The notes: generated by a model from the letters alone, not told the origin. Positions 23,977 through 35,059 are shown, counted from the stretch's first letter. The stretch is DNA of 64,000 bases from Euglena gracilis (GCA_039621445.1 CP154955.1:3392017-3456016); one strand, 5' to 3'. Made by a program: numbers and translations.

Positions 23977-24589
23977 CTTTTTTTTGATATAAACCCCCAC
24001 CAACACCCCATTCACCCCCCACCAAGGACCAAAACCCATTCGGCCACCCCCCCAAAAAAAAGCAAAACAGGTACCCGCCGCCAATAATGGGTTGGGGGTT
24101 GTCCACAGACTAAATCATTGTATGCATCAGAACCAACGTCAAGCTCATGCAGATGCCAGCAAAAAAAGCAAAGGCAGCCATGACAGCAGCTCTTCCAAAA
24201 GACATATTTTGGCTGATGCAGGAAAATAAATGATTCAAAACCACCCATTTTTAGCATAGGACTTTGAGGCCAGTCATCACCGCCAGTCATGGCCGCAGGA
24301 ATTTAAAGCCTGCATGGCGCTGCCACTGCCAGTCCACTGCGCTGTGCTGCACCAGCGCTTTGCGGCGAAAATTGTTGGTGCTTTTTTGACAAAATGTTGT
24401 CCAAAAGAAAATAGCGTTTGGCTGATGTTGGGAGGCAGATTTTTTCGGCCTCGCGCTTGCACAGGGCAAAAAAAAAACGGGCATTTGGACCGTGCCATTG
24501 TTTCAGGAGGGCAGGGGGGCACATATGGCACGAAGTGGGGAATGGGTAGGGGGGGTTAGGGGGGGTTAGGGGGGGTTAGGGGGGTAGGG

Positions 24590-25380
24590 GGGTCGCTGAG
24601 CTCTTATCCCTTTATGGGTAAGAGCGAAGCTTACCCCTGGGGGAAAAACCCCCCTCCCCCCCCCCCCCCCCCCCCCCCCCCGCCGGGTCAGGGCCACCAG
24701 GAGAACCGGCGGATTATCACCATGATCCCGGCCCCGTTCCCGGAATTTTTTTTCAGTCGCGAGCGACTGGATTCCTAGTTTCCGAATCACCTGGGTTTGA
24801 CCCCCAACTCCCCGCCAGGCCCGAGTTATTCACGCGCGAAGGGGACCAAACTGGGTAGGATTTACCCGCCCCCCCCCCCTGGATAAGCTGCCCCCCCCCC
24901 CCTTTGGACTCTGCCATTTCGGCCAAAAAATGTCAATTTTCAAAATATCTCCAAAATGAAGCAAAATCAAAGGAAATGTCCGGAGACCTGATTTGAAGCC
25001 CTTGGAACGCCCCATCTACGGGTATTTTGATTTCCCCACAAATCCCCGCCTGGCCCGAGATACGGCCGTTTTCAGCCCAGATGGCCGTTTTGTACACTTT
25101 TCCCACTGTTCGACTGAGCCGTTTTCGGGGGGTGGGGGTCAAAAAAGCAATGTTTTCAAAATTTCTCGAAAATGATGCAAAATCAAAGGAAATGTCCAGA
25201 GACCTAAATTGAAGCCCTTGGAACGCTCTATCTACAGGGATATTGGTTTCCCCGCAACTCCCCGCCCAGCCCGAGATACGGCCGTTTTTCGACCAATTTA
25301 GGCCACTTTAAGCCATTTTGTACACTTTTTCCACTGTTCGACTTGGCCGTTTTCGGCCAAAAAAGTCGAACATGACATAG
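24590..25380 (+). repeat. Composite repeat, second copy (forward)
   Basis: It starts with GCTGAGCTCTTATCCC and the hairpin CTCTTATCCC-TTTAT-GGGTAAGAG (about 24,599-24,625). After a long C-run come ATTATCACCATGATCCCGG (24,714) and two 210-bp units (about 24,935-25,150 and 25,150-25,370) with ATCAAAGGAAATGTCC and the TACACTTTT...CACTGTTCGACT block. It is closely matched, inverted, by 29,880-30,655. Confidence 0.8.
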
Positions 25381-25524
25381 CGACCAACAACAAAATTTTT
25401 ACTAGGTCAAAAAATGTTATGCAAAAAATGCAAAAAAAATGCAAAAAAATGAAAATTTGGGGAAAACCTGATTATGCAAAAAAATGCAAATTATGCAAGC
25501 TGCATATTACCCCCCTCCTGCTTT

Positions 25525-25690
25525 AGGCACAAGGTGGGAGACCAGGTCTGGGAGTATCAAGCAGACTGCTTTGGGCTAAACATCCTGCCCCAGGTTTTTC
25601 AGGACCTGATGGGTGCATTCAAAAAAAGGTGACATCAGAGGGGAATTCAGGTGTATGTCGATCACAACGACATGAATGTGGCCCACCCGT
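25525..25690 (+). pseudogene. Reverse transcriptase fragment (YR-retrotransposon-like)
   Basis: The frame reads VGDQVWEYQADCFGLNILPQ, VFQDLMGAFKKR, a TGA where the family has W, then HQRGIQVYVDHNDMNV. This matches RT motifs 4-5 of the form W-x-Y-x-x-x-PFGLN-x-x-P-x-VF-x-x-LM...RRRG-I-V-x-VYLDDM, here with CFGLN for PFGLN and HND for the LDD. That spacing is typical of DIRS/Ngaro-like RTs and differs from the Ty3 copies at the left of the window. Two catalytic-site changes and the stop mean it is dead. Confidence 0.6.
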
Positions 25691-25989
25691 TTAAGAAAGT
25701 TTGTCTTCAAAAGGTCTTGGGGCAAAAAAATACATTACAAACCCAGCGAGACCATTCAAATGGCCATTCAAATGCGAGATTGGCACAATTAATGGAATAT
25801 GCAATTTCGGGGTTCTGGAGGGAAAAAAATAAAACGCAAATTTCCCAAAACTGTGCATTGCGCAGAAAATGCAAATTATGTCAAAAGCAGAACTTTCAAC
25901 TTTTTAAATTCTGCAAAAAACCAAACTGTGCTACTTGAATATTCTCCCCGGGGAGGGGGGCAGGCACGACCCGAAGCTGACAACATCCT

Positions 25990-26169
25990 TCAGTCGTCGC
26001 TGGGAAGGCCAACGCTGTCCATGCCCTCCGAGTCGAAGGTGGGGGAGGTGCGGTCCAGGGTCAGGAGGGGGGCCCTCAGGGCATCGGCAGACAGGGGCTC
26101 GGGGACCTCGAACGCCTCCGCCGCCCACGACGCCGAAACCGAACCGGCCGGCGATGCGGGCACTGCGCT
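25990..26169 (-). CDS. CNNM: Likely terminal CNNM exon, acidic/Ser-rich tail
   Basis: 59 codons and TGA: SAVPASPAGSVSASWAAEAF ... LLTLDRTSPTFDSEGMDSVG and a final LPSDD. GC-rich third positions, and the phase fits the preceding exon with intron ends AACCAG and CCTGGCCCC (CCAG pairs with CTGG). CNNM C-terminal tails are low-complexity and poorly conserved, so homology cannot confirm it. A good pyrimidine tract with AAAG lies 40-50 bases upstream (26,210-26,230), but its phase does not match. Confidence 0.6.
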   Translation of the reverse strand, partial: SAVPASPAGSVSASWAAEAFEVPEPLSADALRAPLLTLDRTSPTFDSEGMDSVGLPSDD

Positions 26170-26340
26170 GGGGCCAGGAACCTTGGCTGACCACGCCCCG
26201 CGGAGCGCATCTTTGCAACCAAAAAAAAGGGCAATCTGCATTTTGGTTGTCTGGTTCTGTCGCGTACTTTGCAGATTTTTGATTCCCCCTGCATTTCGGT
26301 CATGCCCTGTGTTTCTATTCTCTTTCCTGCCATGCATCTT

Positions 26341-26752
26341 TTTAAGAACCCTGGGGGGTTGCTGGGCCGGGCTAGAAATTTGGGTTGGCTGGAAATTTGG
26401 GCTAGCTCCAGGGGGGGGGGGGGCTGGACCCTGGCTGGACTTGAGGTGGGTTGGGGCGAAATCGGACAGTTGCCCAAGAAGTGACCTGCAAACACAGCTT
26501 TGAAAAAAATGAGCATATGGCAACCCTCAAAAACGCCCAGAACGCCCCGAGATCACCATTTTTAGCCATTTTTGGGCAATTTAAAAAATTTCGGCACTTT
26601 GCACCAAAAATTTTCGGTGGACCCAGCAAAAAGGGGCTGGCCAGGCCAGCACCCTGGGGGGAGGGGTGCTGTTGTGGCTGGGCTGGGCCAAAATTGGGCT
26701 GGCTGCAGCAGTCCCCCCGGGGCGGTTCTGCAAAACCGTTAAGAAATGTACG
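26341..26752. repeat. TTAAGAA-type MITE relative
   Basis: Ends TTTTTAAGAACCCTGG and AAAACCGTTAAGAAATG are inverted to each other. Paired GGGCTAG/GGGCTGG blocks and a degenerate central hairpin (TTTCGGCACTTTGCACCAAAAATTTT, written here as two halves around GCAC) recall the element at 21,828. It lies in the intron between the last two CNNM exons. Confidence 0.5.
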
Positions 26753-27220
26753 CATCCTGCACTGGCAAAATAAGAGCACACAAGCACTCATGCATTTAGA
26801 ACAGCGTCTATTGAATGTCAGCGGTGCTTTTCCCAAAAGCTTCAAAAAAGACAGGGTGTTGGGGTTGTGTCTAGGTCTGGGGGTTACATCAAAGTGGGAT
26901 GGGGGGCGAAATTCTCACCACCCCGAGTGGGTGTTTGGGGTTATGCAAACAGAGTTGAATGAGGTTTGGGCCGGAATTGGGGATGGAAAACCGAAAGCCA
27001 ATGGTTTGGCTAAATTTAAACCTGTGTTTCGACCAAAAGTCCCAATCCCCCCCAAACAAAAGCACACCCCACCTCGCACCGGAGACATGACAAATAAAAT
27101 CGCCAGCCGTTCTGTGTCCGCCTTTTTGATTTTTTTTCTAAAAAAATCAGTCGCAACCATGAAACCAAATCTCAGGGAGGGTTTCGGGGAGGGGGGTTCC
27201 CGTTAGGCAAAGGGCTGGTT

Positions 27221-27289
27221 GCGGTCCATCCCCGGGCTGCCTTCCGGGACGTAGCGCCGGTACAGCTTGCGGGACATGGTGAGCACCTT
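27221..27289 (-). CDS. CNNM: CNNM exon: last CNBD strand (VLTMSRKLYRRYV)
   Basis: 23 codons: KVLTMSRKLYRRYVPEGSPG then MDR. From PDFTARP to the tyrosine the spacing equals that of animal CNNM proteins. It starts after GGGCCTGCGAGA. The end is drawn before AACCAG so that the Ser-rich terminal exon follows in frame. If that intron is not used, translation stops at TAA 27,203-27,205 after five more residues (NQPFA). Confidence 0.8.
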
Positions 27290-28274
27290 TCTCGCAGGCC
27301 CTCACTGGGGCCCGATGGAACCGGGGGTGGGATTGGGGGGGCTGGGCAGGTTTGGAAGACACTAAACGATGAAAAAAATGGGGTGTCTGCCTTTTGGAGG
27401 GGTGACCCAGCAGCCAGGATGGTTGGGAGGAGGGGGTTTGGAACCTCCACTCAGGTCGGGTGGCACCCCCCAAACAACAATCTGGGCGGGCCACTCCTTT
27501 CGGAGGCACCGGGGACGGAACGCGCACACACCACCCGATTTCCTCGAAATCTGCCCTCCCCCGACACAATTTCAAATATTATCTGATAAAGGCTGCAAAT
27601 GGGTTTGGCCCCAAAAAGAGTACATGGTCGTTACCAAGGAAAGATGTGTCGTAAAGGGAGAAAAGATTTCCATTCACGGTGGGTGGCGCTGCTTCCCCCG
27701 AACCGTGCCCTGGGCCCGGGAAACGTCTCTCTCGGCACTTGCCACAAGAGGAACCCCCTGTGTAAGTTTGGGACGGATTGATCAGGGTGGAGGGTCCAGA
27801 CTGCCAGGCTGGGCCCGGTTGCCACAGCCCGGTTCTTTCATCTTCGGTTTTTTAAGCCTACATTTTGAGGGGAAACCCCCCAAACCCATCAAATGGGGCA
27901 TTCTTGGACAGTCTTGGGTGATCACCTCTTTTCAAAAAAAAATTTCACCTCCTTTTTAAAAAAAAATTGGATGCGATCGTGCCGAAATTATCCGTCGGTC
28001 CAGCCGCAAGGACTTTATTACCGCTCGACCCCTGGGGGGGGGGGGGGGTCCGCACAGCCCGGCTGGGAGCTGCTGGCTGGAAAAAAGGTGCTGGTGGTTG
28101 GCTGGGGTCGGGTGGGGTCCAGCGTAATAAATTCCTGATCGCCACGATGATTTTCCGTTCGTCATCCACCCCGGATGGTGTCCCTTCTTTTTGAGCGAGA
28201 AAACGGGTTGAGACATGGGGGGGGGGGCTACCGGGAAACGGAACCGAGGCGGCAGGGCCAGGAGGGGCCTGGCC

Positions 28275-28361
28275 GCACGTCCGCACCGGCCGGGCGGTGA
28301 AGTCGGGGCGGAAGTCGGGCTCGACGAGGGCGCGGAGGCCGAGGTGGGTCCACATGCCGTA
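28275..28361 (-). CDS. CNNM: CNNM exon: LGLRAL...PDFTARP
   Basis: 29 codons: YGMWTHLGLRALVEPDFRPD then FTARPVRTC. This corresponds to the part of the CNBD-like domain with G-x-x-AL and the (I/Y/P)-P-D-(F/Y)-(S/T)-(A/V)-R stretch. Conventional acceptor CGCACGCAG, after a 6.3-kb intron. It ends before GGCCAGGCCC, a nonconventional intron whose 7-base complement GGGCCTG precedes the next exon. Confidence 0.88.
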
Positions 28362-28857
28362 CTGCGTGCGGTGGCCGCAGGGGCACGGGGGACGTGGGGG
28401 GGTGGGTAGGGCTGGGGCTGGGGCTGGGCCTGGGCCTGGGGTTCCATGAAGGCCACCATGCATTTACCTATCCTGAATCCTGGTGTCCCGGGGGGGGGGG
28501 GGGATTTTCCCACAGGCTGGTGACGAAACCCGGTCATTGTCGGCAGGACCACGTTCTCAGGCATGAATTTCAACGGAGGGGGAGAGAACTAATAAATTGT
28601 GCTCCAATGGACATGACACTTGGCAGCGTCAATAGGTGGTGCACCACTCTATCAGCTTTGTGCACCTGTTCCCAGCAATGCTTGCTGATCCCCCACCCCA
28701 ATGAGTGCACTAGTTGGGCGACTCTTTGGGGTAGCTGGTACCCTGTAGGGGGAAATTTTCCACGCATTGTAAAACAAACTTTTTTTCTTACACAGGAAAA
28801 AAAAATTTTACGCAGGACTGCAGTCATTCAAAAGTATTTGCATTCAAAAATATTCCC

Positions 28858-29045
28858 AACGTCCTCCAATGACCTCGAACGATATTCGAGGAGGGTCTCG
28901 AACGTCCTCGAATGACCTCGAACGACATTCGAGGAGGGTCTCGAACCTCCTCGAACGACCTCGAACGACGTTCGAGGAGGGTCTCGAACCTCCTCGAATG
29001 TCGTTCGAGGAGGTTCGAGGAGGTTCGAGACCCTCCTCCTACGGT
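28858..29045. repeat. 43-bp tandem repeat rich in TTCGAGGAGG
   Basis: About four units contain GACCTCGAACGACATTCGAG and GAGGGTCTCGAAC. The unit is itself quasi-palindromic (CCTCGAA/TTCGAGG), and the last unit is partly inverted. Lies in a CNNM intron. Confidence 0.85.
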
Positions 29046-29125
29046 CCATCCCACTACCGTAACCCTCCCGGCCCGGCAGCCCGGCCCCGGCCGGCGGCCC
29101 GGCCGGCGGCCCGGCCGGCGGCCCG

Positions 29126-29880
29126 GGGCGCTGGCGGGTCGAAAAACACTCATTTTCGGCTCAAAAACAGTTTTTCCGGGTCCGGGAGACCAAAGGACAT
29201 CGTTTTGGGCAAAAAAAAATTTCAATTTTTTCGACTTTTTTGACCCGGTTTTGACCCAAAGTCAATGGGTCGGCGGCCCAAAGCGGGGCGCCGGCGGGTC
29301 GAAAAACGCTCGTTTTCGGCTCAAAAACAGTTTTTCCGGGTCCGGGAGGCCAAAAAACATCGTTTCGGGCAAAAATTTTTTTTCGATTTTTTCGACTTTT
29401 TTGACCTTGTTTTGACCCAAAGTCAATGGGTTGGCGGCCCAAAACGGGGCGCTGGCGGGTCGAGAAACGCTCGTTTTCGGCTCAAAAACAGTTTTTCCGG
29501 GTCCGGGAGGCCCAAAAACATCGTTTTGGGCAAAAATTTTTTCGATTTTTTTCGACTTTTTTGCCCCGGTTTTGACCCAATGTCAATGGGTCGGCGGCCC
29601 AAAACGGGGCGCCGGCGGGTCGAAAAACGCTCGTTTTCGGCTCAAAAACAGTTTTTCCGGGTCCGGGAGGCTGAAAAACATCGTTTCGGGCAAAATTTTT
29701 TTTTGATTTTTTTCGACCTTTTTGCCCCGGTTTTGACCCAATGTCAATGGGTCGGCGGCCCAAAACGAGGCGCTGGCGGGTCGAGAAACGCTCGTTTTCG
29801 GCTCAAAAACAGTTTTTCCGGGTCCGGGAGGCTAAAAAACATCGTTTCAGGCAAAAAAAATTTGCGATTTTTTTCGACTT
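29126..29880. repeat. 160-bp tandem repeat, five units
   Basis: Units begin near 29,126, 29,284, 29,446, 29,606 and 29,766. Each has GGCGGGTCGAAAAACGCTCG, TCAAAAACAGTTTTTCCGGG, an A/T-run block and GTCAATGGGTCGGCGGCCC. The array opens a long spurious frame (280 codons), explained by the unit length staying in phase. Three related units recur at 48,045-48,490. Confidence 0.9.
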
Positions 29881-30655
29881 TTTTTGGCCAAAAACGGCCA
29901 AGTCGAACAGTGGAAAAAGTGTACAAAATGGCCAAAAAAAAGCCTAAATTGGCCAAAAAAAACGCCCGTATCTCGGGCTACGCGGGGAGTTGTGGGGAAA
30001 CCATAATCCCAGTACATAGAGCGTCCCAGGGGCTTCAATTTAGGTCTCTGGACATTTGCTTTGATTTTGCATCATTTTCGAGAAATTTTGAAAACATTGG
30101 TTTTTGACTCCCCACCCCCCGAAAACGGCCAAATCGAACAGTGGGAAAAGTGTACAAAACGGCCATCTGGGCCAAAAACGGCCGTATCTCGGGCTAGGCG
30201 GGGAGTTGCGGGGAAATCAAAATACCAGTAGATGGGGCGTTCCAAGGGCTTCAAATTAGGTCTCCGGACATTTCCTTTGATTTGGCTTCATTTTGGAGAT
30301 ATTTTGAAAATTGACATTTTTTGGCCAAAATGGCAGAGTCCAAAGGGGGGGGGGGGGCTTATCCAGGGGGGGGGGGCGGGTAAATCCTACCCAGTTTGGA
30401 CCCCTTCGCGCGTGAATAACTCGGGCCTGGCGGGGAGTTGGGGGTCAACTCCGGGTGATTCGGAAACTAGGAATCCAGTCGCTCGCGACTGAAAAAAAAA
30501 AATCCGGGAACCGGGCCGGGATCATGGTGATAATCCGTCGGTTCCCGAGGTGGCCCCGACCCGGGGGGGGGGCGGGGCGGGGGGGGTCGAGGGGGGGGTT
30601 TCGCCGGTGGTAAGCTTCGCTCTTACCCATAAAGGGATAAGAGCTCAGCGACCCC
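29880..30655 (-). repeat. Composite repeat, inverted copy
   Basis: Reverse complement of 24,590-25,380: two 210-bp units first (29,880-30,310), then the C/G runs, the CAGTCGCTCGCGACTG block (30,476), CATGGTGATAAT (30,523) and the GGGTAAGAG/CTCTTATCCC hairpin (about 30,624-30,648). The pair flanks the last three CNNM exons. Confidence 0.85.
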
Positions 30656-31503
30656 CCCCTAGATGTTGGGGGGGTCCGGACCCCCCACCCCCCCCCTCCT
30701 TGACAGGTGCCAAAAATAGCAGAAAACTTTCTTCCGGCGCTGTGCGCCGGAAAGTGAGCAAAAACACCCCTTTTTGCTGACTTTTGGACATATTGCCCAT
30801 TTTTTTTTTGATGTGTTGGTGTTTTCCCTCAAAAAATGTTCAAAAATTTCAAAAAATGAGCATTTTTGGATCGATTTTCAAAGAAAAATCAGGGATTTTT
30901 GACCGTTTTCGACCCGATTTCCGGCCCTTTGCCCGTCCATGAAATCGAAAAATTTTCGGTCCCCCAGTTTCGAGGTAGGAGGGGGGGTGTCCGACCCGGC
31001 CGGATTCGCACTTAAGCTTTTTTCCTTTGGATGCGCGCAATTGCGCAAATGTACCATTTTTTTGTAACCCCTGGGACCCTGTACCCTGACACCCAGAACA
31101 CGATTTAAGAACCGTTACACCCATCTATTGAAGGGGGACTAACTCCCAGTGGTCTGGTGTGCATGCTGCTTACCAGGTGACGTGAATAGGGCTGGGGGTG
31201 AGACTGGTGCTGTTGTACATCAAACGGGAGAGAGGCACACACCCCTTGTGACGACACTTGGAAACGGTGCTGACGTGCTGGCTGAACTGGCTGTGATACT
31301 ACCGCCACCGGTGAGAACACACGGAGTCTCATTAGATCACAACACCACAGACACACAGACTACGTGAGGCAGCCGTCACGCAATTGATGTGTGTTTGTGC
31401 GCGCAATTGCGCAAATAAAACCAATTGTGTTTATGGGCGCATTTGCGCAAATAAAACGTAAACCGATGATGATAAAATGACGTGTTTGTGGGTGCAAATC
31501 ATA

Positions 31504-31857
31504 CAATTGCTTACCGACCCCCGGGGGGGGGAGGGGGGGTCACTCCACTTTTTTAAAAACCAGTCACTCACTCATTTTCAAAAAACCAGCCAGTCACTAC
31601 CCCCCCCGGGGGGGGGGGGGTCGGCCACTCAGAAAAACGGCCACTTTCCAGTCACTTTAGGCCATTTTAGGCCAAAAATTTTTTTCCGGCGCCTTCGGCA
31701 CCGGGGTCACTCAAGCCACTTTTGCCCACTCCTGGCCGACCCCCCCCCCCCGGGGGGGGAGGGGGTCCGGGCCCAAAACCCGTCACGCCCTCTAAAAAAA
31801 CCAGCCCCCCCCCCCCCCGGGGGGGGGGGGGGGGGTGGGACAGTGCTTAAGCAATTG
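31504..31857. repeat. TTAAGCAAT MITE, copy 1
   Basis: It begins CAATTGCTTACCGACCCCC and ends CAGTGCTTAAGCAATTG. Order inside: C/G palindrome, CACTCCACTTTTT, AACCAGTCACTCACTC, second C/G palindrome, CGGCCACTCAGAAAAACGG, central hairpin CCGGCGCC-TTC-GGCACCGG, GCCACTTTTGCCCACTCC, third and fourth C/G palindromes. About 90 percent alike to 42,914-43,261 by eye. Confidence 0.85.
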
Positions 31858-33537
31858 TCTGGTGCAAATGCGCGCACCAACACATTTGGTGGTGTGCGCA
31901 TTTGCGCAAATGCGCGCACCAACACGTTTATGTTTACTTGTGCAAATGCGCCCACCAACATGTACTTTGACTTTCCATTTTAAAAGACACCAATGAGGAC
32001 CATGACCCTACGAGGTTTAAAAACGTGATGGGCGTGTTGGTGCGCGCAATTGCGCAAATAAACATAATTAAATTGATGCGCGCATTTGCGCAAATGCGCG
32101 CACAAACACTTTATAAACCACTTCAAAATGATGTGTTTGTTGGAGCCTTAGAGCACACAAACAAAGCTGTGTTTACTTGTGCAAATGCGCGCACCAACAC
32201 ACATCAGTTGTGCGATACCATCTCCTCCTCCGTGACAGCTGGCGAACGCAATTCCTCACGCCAACCAATGGTTTGCGCCACAATTACATACTGATGAAAT
32301 TTGTGGTGAGAGGTGGTGTGGAGTGTTCATTGGAACACGGCATGTGACTGGGCAAAATTTGCCTATCTTACGTGTGTACATTTGCACTGCTGTTACCCGG
32401 CCCACACGGCCTGTTGTTTTGGCGTCATGCGTTTGGCAGTTAAACATCGTGAATTAATGACATGCAAACGACCTGTGACTGTTGGACACCTTTTCTGCAA
32501 CAGGACTGCGTTACAAGAAGGCAAAATTTGGCACCTGAAACGCCCGGAACGTGTCGGGCCGGAGTCCGTTTTACGGTTTTCTTTGCCATTTTTCCCTTGA
32601 AAAACGTAAAAAACACCGATTTTTGTGCATAATTTGGGGGGAGTGGGTCCCACCGTTTTGATGCACCCAATGCAGTGGTAAAGGTTCACCACTTCCTTGC
32701 ATCCAAAGGAATGGGTGCTTGAGGGCTACCTCTCTTCGGCTGCTGGTTGCCATGCACTGGCACCACGTCATACCCCCAGTCTTACACCCTGGTTGCGGGG
32801 TATAACGCGGCCGCTGTGGTGGGTGCCGTTGCACCGGGGAAGTGGATGCTGGCCTGTTGGGTGCTGAAGCATCAGCAGCTGATGGGGCTTTAGCAGCGGA
32901 GCCCAGGCCGCAGGTCAGCGGCAGGGCCCTTGGGACCCAAAAATTGGTGCCGGTGGACGTGTACCGTTACTGGGTGGCTATGCACGCACCTTCTGGAGAT
33001 CCTATGTCTCCATCTTTTGTGGGACCTGTCAATGGTAAAAAAACGGCACAATAACACCATATACCGAAGGAGACGGTGTGGTCATTTGCTTTCAACTCAT
33101 TCAGAAGCCACAAAGGGTAGTTGCAGGAGAGGCAAATGCAATCGTTTTCTACTGCTCCATTAGTTGTTTATTTGCGCATTTGCGCGCATCACGTTTTTTG
33201 GGGGGGCGCAAATGCGCAAATAAAAACATAGTAAATTGTGCAGTTTCTTCGTACAGTTTATTTGCGCATTTGCGCCCACAAACAACGTGATGCGCGCAAA
33301 TGCGCAAATGAACCACATCTGCTGTCAGTGTTTGACGGTTGTGTTTCCGTCACACCGTTCTTATTTGTGTGTATGGGCGCAAATGCTCGCACCAACAAAA
33401 TTATGTTTTATGCGCGCATTTGCTTGCGCCGTTGACAAACAGTGTGACAAACTCACCAACTGGATGGCCCGTCAGTCCGTACCGTCAGGGCCTCTATGTC
33501 ACACCGTTTATCAACAGCGTCAGTTCATGGGTGCCAA

Positions 33538-33654
33538 AGCCCAACACTAGAAGGACAAATTGTGTTTATGCGCGCAATTGCGCGCATCAACATAAACATG
33601 TTGATGCGCGCATTTGCGCGCATAAACACAATTTTGTCCTTCTAGTGTTGGGCT
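33538..33654. repeat. Near-perfect 55-bp-arm palindrome
   Basis: The left arm (33,538-33,592) starts AGCCCAACACTAGAAGGAC and ends CGCGCATCAACA. The right arm (33,599-33,654) is its complement with one extra A and one changed base in the GCGCAATTGCGC core. The loop is TAAACA. It would cruciform or fold as RNA into a long hairpin. It lies inside the 3.3-kb GCGCAAATGCGC element. Confidence 0.9.
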
Positions 33655-34629
33655 TCTCCTGCAGGGTTCTTTGCCACACAACTGGTTGTGCGCATCCCGG
33701 GTATAAGCCGGGTGGGAGACACCCGTTCCCCTTTATTCCCTTCATTCCCTGTGGACCCCATTTCATCCCCTCTGCGCATCCCTTGCCCAACACCCCGTAC
33801 TCACCTTCCTTCCCCTGTGTCCTTCCCGCCGGCTTGGTCACACCACACCCACACCCCCCGGCACCTTCCTCCCCGCGCTTTAACACGCGCTTTAACAAAC
33901 AGCCCCAAAACACCACACCAAGGCGTCGCAAACAAAGCAGTCCGGCAAACACCCAGCACGCACACCGCTGGCAGCTCGGACACACCCGGGGACACAGCCG
34001 AAAGGAGCAACAGGGGCAGTAAAGGTCCCGTTCCTAAGGTGCTTTTTTGCGTTTTTTTTCCCTTTGGGCCAGCAAGGTCCCGGGGGTTTCAACTTACAAA
34101 GTCCATTTTGGTACACCCCAAAAACACCATTTTTTGTCAAAGTCCCGGGGGTCTCCCAGCCAAAATCAGAATTTCGCTCGTTTTTTGTGCTCTCTTGTTC
34201 ACGTGTTTACAAACCCCCCTGACCTTCACAGCCGAAACAAAGCAGAATCAAAAAAATCGTAAATTTGCGCAAATGCGCAAATCAAACGAAAAAAGCTTAA
34301 GTGCGAATCCGGCCGCCTAAGACCCACCCCCCCCCCTCCGTGTCGGGAGGGGGGGGTCTTCCCATCCAACCCTGCTCCCGCCCGTCGGATTTCCTGCATT
34401 ACCCCAAGCTAGCGCGATACGACCCCAGATGGTTTGCCAAAACGCATGGCATGTTAACAAGGAAATTCAACCTGTTGGGCACCCCCATCGGAGCAAATTC
34501 TCAGGCTAAATTCGTGGGCATCAAATCAACGTCCTGGTGAAGTTCGGACGCTGAACAATTGTCAACCCACCCACTCACACCCCCAACACTGAACGGGACA
34601 AGCACAGGAGGGTGCGGTGCCCGCGGCAC

Positions 34630-34719
34630 CGATTTCCCTCGCATCCCTGGGAAGCCATCCTGGCCGGAGACCACCTCGACCCGCCCGGCCAGGATGAGGG
34701 TGAAGAGTTGCGAGCGCAC
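34630..34719 (-). CDS. CNNM: CNNM exon: CNBD-like beta strands (FTLILAGRVEVV)
   Basis: 30 codons: VRSQLFTLILAGRVEVVSGQ then DGFPGMRGKS. The family equivalent is (Y/F)-x-(F/V)-x-LIL-x-G-x-VEV-x-x-G-x-(E/D)-G. The 5' end is placed after CCTGGCGGG (nonconventional-like) and is uncertain, as the upstream partner is unknown. The 3' end TCG|GTGCCG is conventional and in phase with the next exon. Confidence 0.85.
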
Positions 34720-35059
34720 CCCGCCAGGGCTCGATGTATGGTGGGTGGGAGTCTCTTTGGCAGGAGTGCCCCCCCCCCCTGCTAGGACGAGGGACCTTAG
34801 GGTACCAGGGACCCTGACAGTTTCCTGGGCCTGTTGACCTGACAGTCCTTAAGCATGACAATTTCCCGGGGGTGGGTAGGCATCAAGCCCTGCACCCCGC
34901 ATGTGTACAGGTGGGCCCCAGGACTGCCGCTGCTCTCCAGGAGGGGACTGTTGGGCGGGCCGATCACTGTGGCAGACAAAAGGACCCCTTGCTCATGACA
35001 CGCTTTGTGCCGCGAGAATGTGCGTGCGCGCGGGCTCAGGTGTGTCTGGCTGTGAGCGG

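Larger units (their letters stand above)
30997..34315. mobile_element. 3.3-kb element with 28-bp TIRs and many GCGCAAATGCGC palindromes
   Basis: The left end (30,997-31,024) CGGCCGGATTCGCACTTAAG... and right end (34,288-34,315), reading ...CTTAAGTGCGAATCCGGCCG, are perfect inverted copies over 28 bases including the CTTTTTTC tail. Inside are about twenty palindromes of the GCGCAAATGCGC / GCGCAATTGCGC type, most beside CACCAACA or TGTTTATT. Two internal pieces (32,313-32,600; 32,842-33,160) are open on the plus strand but unrecognised. No transposase seen. A TTAAGCAAT MITE (31,504-31,857) sits inside it. Confidence 0.7.

Noticed and set aside
24050-24530. Protein-like minus-strand pieces (for example SFGRAAVMAAFAFFAGICMS)
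   Set aside because: Broken by stops and frame changes, no recognised family; possibly transposon remains, but not supportable as a gene.
27369-27960. Plus-strand open frame of 196 codons
   Set aside because: It lies opposite a CNNM intron, has no homology, and its codon composition differs from the verified exons.
29265-30107. 280-codon plus-strand frame
   Set aside because: It runs through the 160-bp tandem repeat and then into the 210-bp repeat; the repetition explains the openness.
31385-34290. CRISPR-like array of GCGCAAATGCGC repeats
   Set aside because: Spacing is irregular, repeats are 12-bp palindromes in both orientations, the genome is eukaryotic and there are no cas genes; it is a transposon with internal palindromes.
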